Shown here: positions 7,882 through 17,294 of the stretch, piece after piece | Layout: each line of letters opens with the position of its first letter | Numbering within the stretch: the stretch's first letter is position 1 | NCBI GenBank assembly: GCA_963773655.1 | Contig: CAVZBX010000005.1 | Location: 558,001-622,000, forward strand | Source: DASSQJ01 sp963773655 | GTDB lineage: Bacteria; Actinomycetota; Actinomycetes; Actinomycetales; Dermatophilaceae | Direction of reading: 5' to 3' | Length of the DNA: 64,000 nt | Notes under the pieces: model-generated | Seen by the model: the letters and a program-made list of their open reading frames with translations, nothing else | Told to the model about the DNA's origin: nothing | The model's database searches: none | Program-made: the position numbers and the translations under genes

Positions 7882-9976
7882 CGGTCACGCTCCGCACGTC
7901 CCAGACGTACACCCCGCCGACGTGGTCCGGCACCCCGAAGGCCGTCGTGAGCGAGGCGAGGAGCGAGGCCGCCGCGGGCCGGTCGTCGGGCAGCACCACC
8001 GCGTCGACCCGGCCGGCCCGCAGGTCGTCCTCGTAGACCGCGACCTGTTCCGGCGACGGCGCCACCGCGGTGTCGTCCTCGGCCACCTCGGTGAGCCACG
8101 TGGTGAGCGGCGTCCACGAGGCGCCGTACTGCCCGCCGCGCTCGGGGCTGCCGTCGGGCCCGACGAAGTAGCCGGCGACCACCGGGAAGCCCCACCGCGC
8201 CTCGGCCTGCCACTCCAGCGCCCGGGCGTCCGCGACTCCCGGCGGGGGTGCGGCGAGCACCGACCCACCCTCGTCGACGTAGTCGCGCCAGGTGCCGTCG
8301 GAGAAGAACGCGGGCATCTCGGGTCGGGGGTCGACGACGAGCGGGGTCGGCACGACGGGGAGGAGGACGAGCGCGGCGACGGCGAGCGCCACGGCCAGGC
8401 CCGGCCCCGGGGCCGCAGCGGACCGGTCGACGGCCCGGCGGAGCGCGTCCACCCCCAGGGCGAGCAGGGCACCGAGCGCGGGGACGGCGACGAGCGCGAG
8501 GCGGGTGGGCAGCACGTTCTGGACCACGGGCAGCTGCTCCAGCAGCGCCCACGGCCCCGGCACGCCGAGCGGGGTGCCGCGGAGGACCACCTCCTCACCG
8601 AGCGAGAGCCAGCACGAGACGACGACGACGGCCGCCAGCGTCCGGACCAGGACGCTGCGCCAGAGCAGCACGGTCGTCGCCGCGGCGGCCACCCACACCG
8701 GGATGCCGAAGAAGGAGTTCTCCTCGGTGCGGTTCATCGACAGCTCGGCCGCGGCCCACGGGTCGGCACCCACCGAGCGGGTGGCGCGGGACCACAGCTG
8801 GGCGAGGTCGTTGCCGGCAGGCGGGTGCCAGATCGACGCGTAGCTCTGCGGCCCCCAGAACTGCCACCACAGCGGGAACGCGACGATCGCGAGCGCGACG
8901 AGCGCCCCGACCCCGACACCCGGCAGCAGCCGGCGCAGGTCGACCCGTCCGTGCGCCAGCAGCACCAGGCCCGCCATGAGCAGGCCGATCGCCTCGAGGA
9001 GCAGCACCTCCTCCCCGATGAACACCTGCCACGCGACGAGCAGGCCGAGGACCACGCCGTCGCGGACCGGACGGTGCCCCTCGGCGAGCCGGAGCACCCG
9101 GTCGAGGATGACGGGCACGAGGAACTGGGCGACGAAGTTGGGGTGCCCGTTGGCGTGCGAGACCAGGCCGGGCGCGAACCCGGCGAACGCGGCACCGACG
9201 AACGCCGCGGCGGGGTGCACCGGCAGCCGCCGGCGGAACAGCCAGTACCAGGCACCGGCCGTCAGGGCGAGCCCGAGCACCTGGACGACGACGAAGGTCG
9301 CCGTCGGGCCGGCTAACAGGGTCAGCGGCGCCAGCGGGGCACCGAGGCCGAGCACCGTCGCGTTCGCCATGAGGTTGACGCCGTCGGGGTGGTTCTGCAG
9401 GTCGCTGAACAGCGGGTTGGACCAGGTGGCGAGGTTGTGGGCCGTGGCCCCGAAGTACCACTCGAACACCTGCTGGTCCTGCACGCCCTGGGAGAGGTAG
9501 CCGGTGCGCAGCGCCGTGAGGAGGTGGACGTGGAGGTAGGCGCTGAGGAGGAGGTAGGCGAGGGGGGCGAGCAGGTCTGCGGGGCGCCATGGAGCCGGTG
9601 GTCCGGCAACCGGGTCGACGCCCCGGGCGGCTGCCGGACCGCGGTCAGGGGGTGGCGGGTCCCCGTCGGTCGCGGTCGGGGCGGTGGGGGGCGGGGTCAC
9701 CTCGGCGGAGCCCCCTGCGGGGGACGGGACCGGCTGCTCCCCGCGCAGCACCGCGATCCGCGCGTCGTGCTCGGCGACCCGGGCCTCGAGCCGGTCGAGC
9801 ACCTCGTCGACCTGGTCCATGCGGTAGCCGCGGAAGGCCACCCGGAGGTCGGCCGCCGCCGGCTGCGCCCCGGGAACCGTCGCGGCGTCCGCGCCGCGCC
9901 TCGGCCGCCCGAGCCACCACGCCACCGCCCCGAGCACCGCGACGCCGACGACGGCCACGACGAGGGACCACGTCAT
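7868..9976 (-). CDS. DivIVA-like domain fused to a large GT-C-like membrane protein
   Basis: 702 residues in one open frame. Residues 1-25 are a membrane helix (MTWSLVVAVVGVAVLGAVAW). Residues about 45-75 hold a DivIVA-type motif, FRGYRMDQVDEVLDRLEARV, with a short coiled coil. A Pro/Thr/Ala-rich linker runs to about 130. The rest is a polytopic protein with roughly ten to twelve helices and a soluble C-terminal part, laid out like a GT-C glycosyltransferase. The start overlaps the SRPBCC gene stop (ATGA). The gene just beyond SRPBCC encodes a second, free-standing DivIVA-like protein, so the fused N-terminus may be a duplicate of that module. No frameshift is visible at the junction. Confidence 0.72.
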   Translation of the reverse strand: MTWSLVVAVVGVAVLGAVAWWLGRPRRGADAATVPGAQPAAADLRVAFRGYRMDQVDEVLDRLEARVAEHDARIAVLRGEQPVPSPAGGSAEVTPPPTAPTATDGDPPPPDRGPAAARGVDPVAGPPAPWRPADLLAPLAYLLLSAYLHVHLLTALRTGYLSQGVQDQQVFEWYFGATAHNLATWSNPLFSDLQNHPDGVNLMANATVLGLGAPLAPLTLLAGPTATFVVVQVLGLALTAGAWYWLFRRRLPVHPAAAFVGAAFAGFAPGLVSHANGHPNFVAQFLVPVILDRVLRLAEGHRPVRDGVVLGLLVAWQVFIGEEVLLLEAIGLLMAGLVLLAHGRVDLRRLLPGVGVGALVALAIVAFPLWWQFWGPQSYASIWHPPAGNDLAQLWSRATRSVGADPWAAAELSMNRTEENSFFGIPVWVAAAATTVLLWRSVLVRTLAAVVVVSCWLSLGEEVVLRGTPLGVPGPWALLEQLPVVQNVLPTRLALVAVPALGALLALGVDALRRAVDRSAAAPGPGLAVALAVAALVLLPVVPTPLVVDPRPEMPAFFSDGTWRDYVDEGGSVLAAPPPGVADARALEWQAEARWGFPVVAGYFVGPDGSPERGGQYGASWTPLTTWLTEVAEDDTAVAPSPEQVAVYEDDLRAGRVDAVVLPDDRPAAASLLASLTTAFGVPDHVGGVYVWDVRSVTDAAG

Positions 9977-10410
9977 CGCGGCGCCCCGGGAGCGCCGGCG
10001 AGCAGCCCGTCGACGACCCGCCCGAACAGCAGCGGACCGAGCCGGTCCCCGATCGGCCGGGTGGGCCGGCGCAGCCCGGGCAGCCAGAGCTCCTCGGTCC
10101 AGACGACCTCGCAGCCGCCCCCGGCGCCGACGACCTCGATGTCGGCCCACCCGCGCAGCAGCCACCCGGTCTTGACCAGGCGCAGGCGACGGCCCGGCTC
10201 GAGCGCGGTCACCAGCATCCGGTCGGCGGCGGCGAACGGTCCGAGGCGGGTGACCGCGACGACCTCGGTGCCGAGGGCCAGGCCCTCGCCGCGGACCTCG
10301 ACGTCGGTGAGCGGCACGTGGGCCGTGTGGGCCGAGAGGTCGGTGACGGCGGCCCAGGCGGCCTCCGGGTCCAGGGGGGTACGGCGACGGATGGTGAAGG
10401 CCACGGTCAC
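9973..10410 (-). CDS. SRPBCC family protein
   Basis: 145 residues. The pattern VAFTIRRRTPLDPEAAWAAV, then DLSAHTAHVPLTDVEVRGEG and a strand-rich middle ending in a long C-terminal helix (RPIGDRLGPLLFGRVVDGLL), is that of the START/SRPBCC ligand-binding fold. The GTG at 10410 overlaps the upstream stop (GTGA) and its own stop overlaps the next start, so it is locked into the cluster. A lipid or hydrophobic ligand would fit the membrane-protein neighbours, but that is inference. Confidence 0.78.
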   Translation of the reverse strand: MTVAFTIRRRTPLDPEAAWAAVTDLSAHTAHVPLTDVEVRGEGLALGTEVVAVTRLGPFAAADRMLVTALEPGRRLRLVKTGWLLRGWADIEVVGAGGGCEVVWTEELWLPGLRRPTRPIGDRLGPLLFGRVVDGLLAGAPGAPR

Positions 10411-10757
10411 CCGCCCCCGGTCCGCTGCTCCGGCGCAGTCTCCCCGGGCTCCGGCGGACCCGCCGACCGGGCCGACCCCCGGTCACGTTCGAGCGCCGCC
10501 ACCTCGCGCTCGCGCTCCGCGAGCGCGACCCGAAGCAGGTCGAGCCGGGCGTCGACGTCCTGCATCCGGTAGCCCCGGGCGGCGGTGTCGAAGCGGACGT
10601 CGTCGACGTCGCCGGCCCGCGGCTCGTCGGGGAGCCCGTGGTCGGGGGTGGACCGGGTCGCCTCGCTCAGGGGGTCCACGGGCCAGCGCCCGGTGGCGAC
10701 CGCCAGCACGGCGACGACCACGGCCACCGCGACGAGCACGAGCAGGACGAGCACCAC
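10407..10757 (-). CDS. Small membrane-anchored DivIVA-like domain protein
   Basis: 116 residues. An N-terminal membrane helix (VLVLLVLVAVAVVVAVLAVA) is followed by a linker, then the DivIVA-type motif FDTAARGYRMQDVDARLDLL with a short coiled coil (about 70-95) and a Pro/Glu-rich tail. The motif is closely related to the one in the fused protein two genes downstream. The start is a GTG at 10757. It begins the cluster of DivIVA-like, SRPBCC, DivIVA-GT-C fusion and GT-C-like genes. Confidence 0.72.
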   Translation of the reverse strand: MVLVLLVLVAVAVVVAVLAVATGRWPVDPLSEATRSTPDHGLPDEPRAGDVDDVRFDTAARGYRMQDVDARLDLLRVALAEREREVAALERDRGSARSAGPPEPGETAPEQRTGGG

Positions 10758-10786
10758 GGGCCGATCCTACGTGGGGGGCGGACCCC

Positions 10787-11587
10787 CTACTCGGGCTGGC
10801 GAGGCGGGGCCGGGTGGGGCCGCGACGACGACAGGTCGGCGGTGACGACCGCCCGGACGGCGGCGGCCGGGTCGTCGACGAGGGTGAGCAGGTCCAGGTC
10901 GCGCGCGCTGATCGTGCCGGCCGCCGCAGCGGTGCCGCGGAGCCAGTCGAGCAGCCCGCCCCAGTAGTCGCGGCCGACGAGGACGATGGGGAAGCTCGTG
11001 ACCTTCTGGGTCTGGACGAGCGTGACCGCCTCGAAGAGCTCGTCGAGGGTGCCGAAGCCCCCGGGCAGCACGATGAAGCCGGACGCGTACTTGACGAACA
11101 TCGTCTTGCGGGCGAAGAAGTAGCGGAAGTTGACGCCGAGGTCGACGTACTCGTTGAGCCCGGCCTCGAAGGGCAGCTCGATGCCGAGCCCCACCGACGT
11201 GCCGCCGGCGTCGAGCGCGCCCCGGTTGGCGCCCTCCATCGTGCCGGGCCCGCCGCCGGTGATCACCGCGTACCCGGCCTCGACCAGGGCCCGCCCCACC
11301 TCGGTGCCGAGCCGGTACTCGGGGCTCCCGGCGCGGGTGCGCGCGGACCCGAAGACGCTGACCGCCGGGCCCAGCTCGGCGAGGGCCCCGAACCCGTTGA
11401 CGAACTCGGACTGGATGCGCATGACCCGCCAGGGGTCGGTGTGCAGCCAGTCGGCGGCGCCGCGGCTGTCGAGGAGTCGCTGGTCCGTGGTCGAGCGGGG
11501 CACCCGGGAACGCCGCATGACGACCGGGCCCTGCACGTAGTCGCGCTCCGACGGGGACGGGGTCGGGTCGGTGTCCACGTCCGTCAC
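10787..11587 (-). CDS. LOG-family (TIGR00730) Rossmann-fold nucleotide phosphoribohydrolase
   Basis: 266 residues. The two family signatures are clear: GGGPGTMEGAN at 111-121 and PGGFGTLDE at 175-183. They form the nucleotide-binding and catalytic site of LOG-type phosphoribohydrolases, long annotated as lysine decarboxylase-like. Members cleave nucleoside monophosphates such as cytokinin riboside phosphates. The substrate here is unknown. The start is the GTG at 11587, which leaves 26 bp after the dapE stop, and an operon with dapE is likely. Confidence 0.88.
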   Translation of the reverse strand: MTDVDTDPTPSPSERDYVQGPVVMRRSRVPRSTTDQRLLDSRGAADWLHTDPWRVMRIQSEFVNGFGALAELGPAVSVFGSARTRAGSPEYRLGTEVGRALVEAGYAVITGGGPGTMEGANRGALDAGGTSVGLGIELPFEAGLNEYVDLGVNFRYFFARKTMFVKYASGFIVLPGGFGTLDELFEAVTLVQTQKVTSFPIVLVGRDYWGGLLDWLRGTAAAAGTISARDLDLLTLVDDPAAAVRAVVTADLSSSRPHPAPPRQPE

Positions 11588-11613
11588 CCTACGGCGGCGC
11601 CGCCCCCGGGTGC

Positions 11614-12705
11614 TCAGGCGAGCCAGCGCAGGAGCGCGGCCTCGCAGGCGCCGTACTGCTCCACCGGGCAGTGCTCGTCGTCGTGGTGCGCGAGGTTGGG
11701 GTCCCCGGGCCCGTAGTTGACCGCCGGCACGCCCATCGCGGAGAACCGGGCGACGTCGGTCCATCCCTGCTTGGCCTCCACCGGCAGCCCCAGGGCGTCG
11801 ACGAAGGCCCGGGCCGCGGGCAGGTGCAGCCCGGGGCGGGCGCCACCGGCGTTGTCGACGACCTGGACGTCGAAGCCGGCGAACACCTCCCGGACGTGCG
11901 CCTCCGCGTCCGCCTCGCTCAAGGAGGGGGCGTAGCGGTAGTTGACGACGACCTCGCAGCGGTCGGGGATGACGTTGCCGGCCACTCCTCCGGAGATGCC
12001 GACGGCGTTGAGCGCCTCCCGGAACTCGAGGCCGTCGACGTCGCGCGTGGCCGGCTCGTAGGCGCTGAGCCGGGTGAGCACCTCGGCGGCGTCGTGGACG
12101 GCGTTGTGCCCCTTCCACGGCCGGGCCGAGTGCGCCGCGACACCCGTGGTCGAGACGACCGCCCGCAGCGTGCCCTTGCACCCGCCCTCGACCCGGCCGT
12201 CGGTCGGCTCGAGAAGCACCGCGAAGTCGGCGTCCGCCACGAGGTCGGGCCGTTCGCGCTCGATGAGGCCCAGGCCGTTGTACCGGCTGTCGACCTCCTC
12301 GGCCTCGTAGAGGACCAGGGTGAGGTCGCGGTTGGGCGCGCTCAGCTCGTGCGCCACGCGGAGCACGACCGCCACCCCGCCCTTCATGTCGACGGTGCCG
12401 CGGCCCCAGAGCACCTCGCCCCCGGGGCCGTCGACGCGGCGCGTCGGCAGGTTGCGGGGGTCCGAGGTCAGGGGGACGGTGTCGAGGTGACCGGCCAGCA
12501 GCACCCGCTCGTCGCGGCCGAGCCGGGTGCGGGCGACGACGGTGTGGCCGATGCGGGTGACCTCGAGGTGGCCCAGGGTGCGCAGCGCCGAATCGACGGC
12601 GTCGGCGAGCGCCGCCTCCTCGTGGCTGACCGACTCGATGTCGCAGAGCGCGGCGGTGAGGGTCGTGGCGTCGCTGGCCAGGTCGAGGACCGGGGTCTCG
12701 GGCAT
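11614..12705 (-). CDS. dapE: Succinyl-diaminopimelate desuccinylase
   Basis: 363 residues, an M20-family zinc amidohydrolase. Metal-binding residues appear in LLAGHLDTVP (His, Asp), GRGTVDMKGG (the bridging Asp), YEAEEVDSRYNGL (catalytic Glu) and LLEPTDGRVEGGCKG. The C-terminal His lies in NLAHHDDEHCP. It converts N-succinyl-LL-DAP to LL-DAP for lysine and peptidoglycan. It is divergent from dapD, the pathway's succinyltransferase, with a 127-bp shared upstream region, and dapC lies 3.4 kb further on. The ATG at 12705 matches the family start. Confidence 0.92.
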   Translation of the reverse strand: MPETPVLDLASDATTLTAALCDIESVSHEEAALADAVDSALRTLGHLEVTRIGHTVVARTRLGRDERVLLAGHLDTVPLTSDPRNLPTRRVDGPGGEVLWGRGTVDMKGGVAVVLRVAHELSAPNRDLTLVLYEAEEVDSRYNGLGLIERERPDLVADADFAVLLEPTDGRVEGGCKGTLRAVVSTTGVAAHSARPWKGHNAVHDAAEVLTRLSAYEPATRDVDGLEFREALNAVGISGGVAGNVIPDRCEVVVNYRYAPSLSEADAEAHVREVFAGFDVQVVDNAGGARPGLHLPAARAFVDALGLPVEAKQGWTDVARFSAMGVPAVNYGPGDPNLAHHDDEHCPVEQYGACEAALLRWLA

Positions 12706-12832
12706 GGCCGCCAGCGTAGGCGAGCAGGCCGCCCCGGCGTCCGCGCTCCTCGTCCGTGGGCCGCCCGGACGCACCCGGCAGCGCCCCCCGCGACCGACGG
12801 GCGCCCCCGCCCCGGCACGTAGGCTGGCGGCC

Positions 12833-13766
12833 ATGACCCGTACCGCCTGGGGCCACGGCCTCGTCACCGTCACCGACGCCGGGGTCGTCCTCGACGCCTG
12901 GTACCCGTCGCCCGCGCTCGGCGAGCCCGGCGGTGCGGGTGAGCTGGCGGCCCCGGACGGCCTGGAGGCCCTCGCCGGGCGCGACGACGCGCGGCGGGTC
13001 CGCACCGAGGTCCGGCTCGTCACCGTCGACCTCGACACCCCACCGGCCGACACCCCCGACGCCTACCTGCGCCTCCACCTCCTCTCCCACCGGCTCTGCG
13101 CCGCCCAACACCGTCGACCTCGACGGGCTCTTCGGCGTCCTGCCCAACGTCGTCTGGACCACGCAGGGTCCCTGCGCCGTCGAGGGCTTCGAGCTGACCC
13201 GGGCCCGGCTGCGCGCCCGCGGCCCGGTGCACGTGCTCGGCGTCGACAAGTTCCCTCGGATGGTCGACTACGTCGTCCCGGCCGGCGTACGGATCGGGGA
13301 CGCCGACCGGGTCCGCCTCGGCGCCCACCTCGCCGGCGGCACCACGGTGATGCACGAGGGCTTCGTGAACTTCAACGCCGGCACCCTCGGCACCTCGATG
13401 GTCGAGGGCAGGATCAGCCAGGGCGTGGTCGTCGGCGACGGGTCCGACATCGGCGGCGGCGCCTCGACGATGGGCACCCTCTCCGGGGGCGGGACGGAAC
13501 GGGTGAGCATCGGCGAGCGTTGCCTCCTCGGTGCCGAGGCGGGCCTCGGGATCGCGCTCGGCGACGACTGCGTCGTCGAGGCCGGGCTCTACCTCACCGC
13601 CGGGACGAAGGTGACCCTGCCGGACGGCGCCGTGGCCAAGGCCCGCGAGCTGTCCGGACAGTCCAACCTGCTGTTCCTGCGGAACTCGGTGACGGGCGCC
13701 GTGGAGGCCCGGCCCCGCGACGGGCACGGCATCGTGCTGAACTCGGCGCTGCACGCCAACGACTGA
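12833..13766 (+). pseudogene. dapD: Tetrahydrodipicolinate N-succinyltransferase, frameshifted as read
   Basis: The first part (from MTRTAWGHGLVTVTDAGVVL to about YLRLHLLSHRL) and the second part (from PNTVDLDGLFGVLPNVVW to the stop at 13766) lie in different frames. The break is at about 13093-13107 and behaves as one extra base (or two missing). Both halves match actinobacterial DapD, including the left-handed beta-helix region (HEGFVNFNAGTLGTSMVEGR, then GDGSDIGGGASTMGTLSGGG). Corrected, the protein would be about 310 residues. DapD is needed for the succinylase DAP route, and the other genes of that route are present, so a sequencing indel is at least as likely as a real loss. Confidence 0.85.
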
Positions 13767-13845
13767 CCCGGCCCACGGCCCGCCCCCGCGCCGGCCGGCC
13801 ACCGACCACCACCAGACCACCACCCGACGACCTCCGGAGGACCCG

Positions 13846-14743
13846 ATGCCGCGCACGGCCCGGGGCGCCGTGACCCTCGCCGAGGAGGGCCCGCGATCGC
13901 CGCGCCACCGCCGACTCGCCATCCTCCTCGTCGTCGTCGTCGCCGTCGTCGTCGCGGTGGCCGGCTGGCTGGGTGCCGACCACCTCCTGCGGGCCGTCGG
14001 CCGCGAACAGTGTCGCGTGGTGGCGGCGGGCGGCGCCCACGAGCTGGGCCCCCGACCAGGCGAGCAACAGCGCGGCCATCACCGCGATCGCGGTCCAGCG
14101 CGGACTGCCGCCGCGGGCGGCCTCGATCGCCATCGCCACGGCGATGCAGGAGTCCAAGGTGCGCAACGTGCGCTTCGGCGACCGCGACTCCCTCGGCCTG
14201 TTCCAGCAGCGTCCCTCGCAGGGCTGGGGCACCGCCGAGCAGATCCTCGACCCGGAGTACTCGACGAACAAGTTCTACGACGTGCTCCTCGAGGTCGACG
14301 GGTACGCCGGGATGGACATCGCCGAGGCCGCCCAGGCCGTGCAGCGCTCCGCCGACGGCAGCGCCTACGCCCAGCACGAGGCCAAGGCCCGAGCCACCGC
14401 CTCGGTGCTCTCCGGGCAGACCCACGCCGGCATCGGCTGCGCCCTCGAGGAGCCCGAGCAGCCCGGTGACACCGAGGCCGTCGCCGCGCTCCTCGCCAAG
14501 GACTTCGGCCTCGAGGGCGGCGTCGAGGGGCCGGCCCTGACGGTGACCGTGGACGGCGAGGACCTCGCCTGGGCCATCGGCTCGTGGGCCGTGGCGCGCG
14601 CCACCGACACCGGCGTCGTGCAGGTGACGGTGGGCGACCACCGGTGGGACCGCTCGATGGACGAGGACGGCCTGGGCTTCACGGCGCTGCCCGACGGCGA
14701 GGGCACCGGCTCCCCCACCACGGTCGAGATCCGCGTCGCCTGA
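13846..14743 (+). pseudogene. Membrane-anchored lysozyme-like protein, frameshifted as read
   Basis: The reading starts at MPRTARGAVTLAEEG with a membrane helix (about 23-45, LAILLVVVVAVVVAVAGWLG). It then loses frame at a run of five C bases (14049-14053). Removing one C joins it to DQASNSAAITAIAVQRGLPP and the lysozyme-like core AIATAMQESKVRNVRFGDRD and SLGLFQQRPSQGWGTAEQIL. The Glu of MQESK is the likely catalytic acid of this fold. The intact form would be about 298 residues. It lies between dapD and citrate synthase. A role in peptidoglycan turnover is inferred from the fold only. Confidence 0.75.
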
Positions 14744-14755
14744 ACGCCCCGCGGG

Positions 14756-16042
14756 TCAGCGGTCGGTCAGCGGCACGTAGTCACGCTCGCGCTCGCCGGT
14801 GTACACCTGGCGCGGGCGGCCGATCTTCGTCGTCGGGTCGCTGATCATCTCGCGCCACTGGGCGATCCAGCCGGGGAGCCGGCCGAGCGCGAACAGGACG
14901 GTGAACATGTGCGTCGGGAAGCCCATCGACTTGTAGATCAGGCCGGTGTAGAAGTCGACGTTCGGGTAGAGCTTGCGCTCGACGAAGTAGTCGTCGGCGA
15001 GGGCGATCTCCTCGAGCCGCATCGCGATCTCGAGCAGCTCGTCGCCGCCACCGGTCTTGGCGAGGATGTCGTGGGCCGTCTCCTTGACGATGGCCGCACG
15101 CGGGTCGTAGTTCTTGTAGACCCGGTGGCCGAAGCCCATGAGCCGGACGCCGTCCTCCTTGTCCTTGACCTTCGCCATGAACTCGTCCGTGGAGTACTCG
15201 GCCTGCTGGATCCGCTCGAGCATCTCGAGCACCGCCTGGTTGGCCCCGCCGTGCAGCGGGCCGAACAGGGCGTTGATGCCCGCCGACACCGACGCGAAGA
15301 GGTTGGCGTGCGAGGAGCCGACGAGGCGCACCGTCGACGTCGAGCAGTTCTGCTCGTGGTCGGCGTGGAGGATGAGCAGCTGGTCGACCGCCCGGACGAT
15401 GGCCGGGTCGACGTCGTACGACGTGGCCGGCACGCCGAAGGTCATCCGCAGGAAGTTCTCGATGAGCGAGAGGTCGTTGTCGGGGTACAGGAACGGCTGC
15501 CCGATCGACTTCTTGTACGCGTACGCGGCGATCGTCGGCAGCTTGGCGAGCAGCCGGATGGTCGAGATCTCGACCTGCTCCTCGTCGAAGGGGTCGAGGC
15601 TGTCCTGGTAGAAGGTCGACAGCGCCGAGACGGCTGAGGACAGCACCGGCATCGGGTGGGCGTCGCGCGGGAACCCGGCGAAGAAGGTCTTCAGGTCCTC
15701 GTGGAGCATGGTGTGCTCGCAGATCCGGGTCTGGAAGTCCGCGAGCTCGGAGCTGCTCGGCAGCTCGCCGTAGATGAGCAGGTACGCGGTCTCGATGAAC
15801 GTCGACTGCTCGGCGAGCTGCTCGATCGGGTACCCGCGGTAGCGCAGGATCCCCTCGGCGCCGTCGATGTAGGTGATGGCGCTCGTGCAGCTCGCGGTGT
15901 TGACGAACCCGGCGTCGAGGGTGACGTTCCCCGTCTCCTTGAGCAGGGCCGAGATGTCGTAGCCGCTGTTGCCCTCGGTCGCCTCGACGAGGGGGAGGTC
16001 GAGCTGCTTGCCTGCGGCGTCGAGCGTGGCTCCGTCGGTCAT
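14756..16042 (-). CDS. gltA: Citrate synthase (type II)
   Basis: 428 residues. It condenses acetyl-CoA with oxaloacetate at the entry to the TCA cycle. The catalytic residues align exactly with the hexameric type: His264 (GPLHGGANQ), His306 (GFGHRVYKNYDPR) and Asp363 (YPNVDFYTG), with His229 in LHADHEQNCSTST. The N-terminal domain is the extended NADH-regulated form typical of type II enzymes. The ATG at 16042 is chosen because AAGGA lies 7 nt upstream. An in-frame ATG at 16075 lacks a comparable site. Confidence 0.96.
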   Translation of the reverse strand: MTDGATLDAAGKQLDLPLVEATEGNSGYDISALLKETGNVTLDAGFVNTASCTSAITYIDGAEGILRYRGYPIEQLAEQSTFIETAYLLIYGELPSSSELADFQTRICEHTMLHEDLKTFFAGFPRDAHPMPVLSSAVSALSTFYQDSLDPFDEEQVEISTIRLLAKLPTIAAYAYKKSIGQPFLYPDNDLSLIENFLRMTFGVPATSYDVDPAIVRAVDQLLILHADHEQNCSTSTVRLVGSSHANLFASVSAGINALFGPLHGGANQAVLEMLERIQQAEYSTDEFMAKVKDKEDGVRLMGFGHRVYKNYDPRAAIVKETAHDILAKTGGGDELLEIAMRLEEIALADDYFVERKLYPNVDFYTGLIYKSMGFPTHMFTVLFALGRLPGWIAQWREMISDPTTKIGRPRQVYTGERERDYVPLTDR

Positions 16043-16134
16043 GTCACGATCCTTCGGGTCATCGGGCAAGGGCATCCCTTCGACCCTACCCGCCGGTCAC
16101 GTGCATCCGGAACGCGGGTGTCACGCTGTCCGGC

Positions 16135-17290
16135 TCATGGTCCGGTGAGACGGCGAACGGCGGCCCGCACGCGCTCGTCGGTCGCGGTGAGCGCCACCCG
16201 GACGTGCTCGGCCCCGGCGGGACCGTAGAAGTCGCCCGGGGCGACGAGGATCCCGCGCTCGGCCAGCCGGTCCACGGTGCGGCGCCCCGGCTCCCCCGCG
16301 GTGGCCCAGAGGTAGAGCCCGGCCTCGGAGTCGTCGATGCGCAGCCCGAACGCCTCCAACGCCGGCACGAGCGCCTCCCGCCGCGCGGCGTACCGCGCGC
16401 GCTGCTCGACCACGTGCTCGTGGTCGGACAGGGCGGCCACCAGGGCCCGCTGGACGGGCCACGGCATCATCATCCCGGCGTGCTTGCGGACCTCGAGCAG
16501 CCGCCGGACCAGGGTCGGGTCGCCGGCGACGAACGCCGCACGGTAGCCGGCGAGGTTGGACTGCTTGGAGGTCGAGTAGACGCAGAGCAGTCCCTCGTGG
16601 GAGCCGTCGCAGACCCGCGGGTCCAGGACCGAGGGGGTCGTGGGCGGCTCGCGGGAGCCCGTCGGGGCGGGGCCGCCAGTCGAGCTCGGCGTAGCACTCG
16701 TCGGAGGCGACGACCACGCCGTGGCGGCGCGCCCACCGCACCACCTTGGCGAGGTGCTCGACCCCGAGCACCCGGCCGGTCGGGTTCGCCGGGGTGTTGA
16801 GCCACAGCAGCTTCGGGGTGGTGCTGGGGTTGAGCGGCCCGAGCGCGGTGATGGCGTCGACCGGCACCGGGCTGGCGCCCGCGAGGCGGGCACCGACGTC
16901 GTAGGTGGGGTAGGCGACCCGGGGGTGCGCCACGACGTCTCCGGGACCGAGCCCGAGAAGCAGCGGCAACCAGGCCACGAGCTCCTTGGAGCCGATCGTC
17001 GGCATCACCCCGGCCGGGTCGACCCCCGGCACACCTCGGCGTGCCTCGAACCACGTCGAGACCGCCTCGCGCAGGTCGGGGGTGCCGTACGTCTGCGGGT
17101 AGCCGGGAGCGTCGGCGGCGCCGGTCAGCGCGTCGCGGACCACGGCGGGCGTGGGGTCGACCGGCGTGCCGACCGAGAGGTCGACGATGCCGCTGCCGGC
17201 CGTGCCGTTCGGACGGGGGTCGGAAAAGGCGCTCGCCCGCTCCTTGGCCGGAGCGAGCGAGTCCCAGGGGAAGTCGGGGAGGCGGAGCAC
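16135..17290 (-). pseudogene. dapC: Succinyldiaminopimelate aminotransferase, frameshifted as read
   Basis: The first frame from the GTG at 17290 covers MLRLPDFPWDSLAPAKERAS through SDECYAELDWRP. The second frame picks up at TTPSVLDPRVCDGSHEGLLC and includes the PLP-lysine region VYSTSKQSNLAGYRAAF through RRLTGP. The break lies between about 16641 and 16678 and behaves as one extra base (or two missing). Both halves match the aminotransferase class I enzyme that makes N-succinyl-LL-DAP. It begins 4 nt after the ferredoxin stop. This fdxA-dapC pairing is common in actinobacteria. Confidence 0.85.
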
Positions 17291-17294
17291 CGGC

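Noticed and set aside
12833..17290. Programmed frameshifting in the DAP genes
   Set aside because: No slippery heptamer, internal Shine-Dalgarno or conserved downstream structure was seen at the three breaks. Indel error or mutation is simpler.
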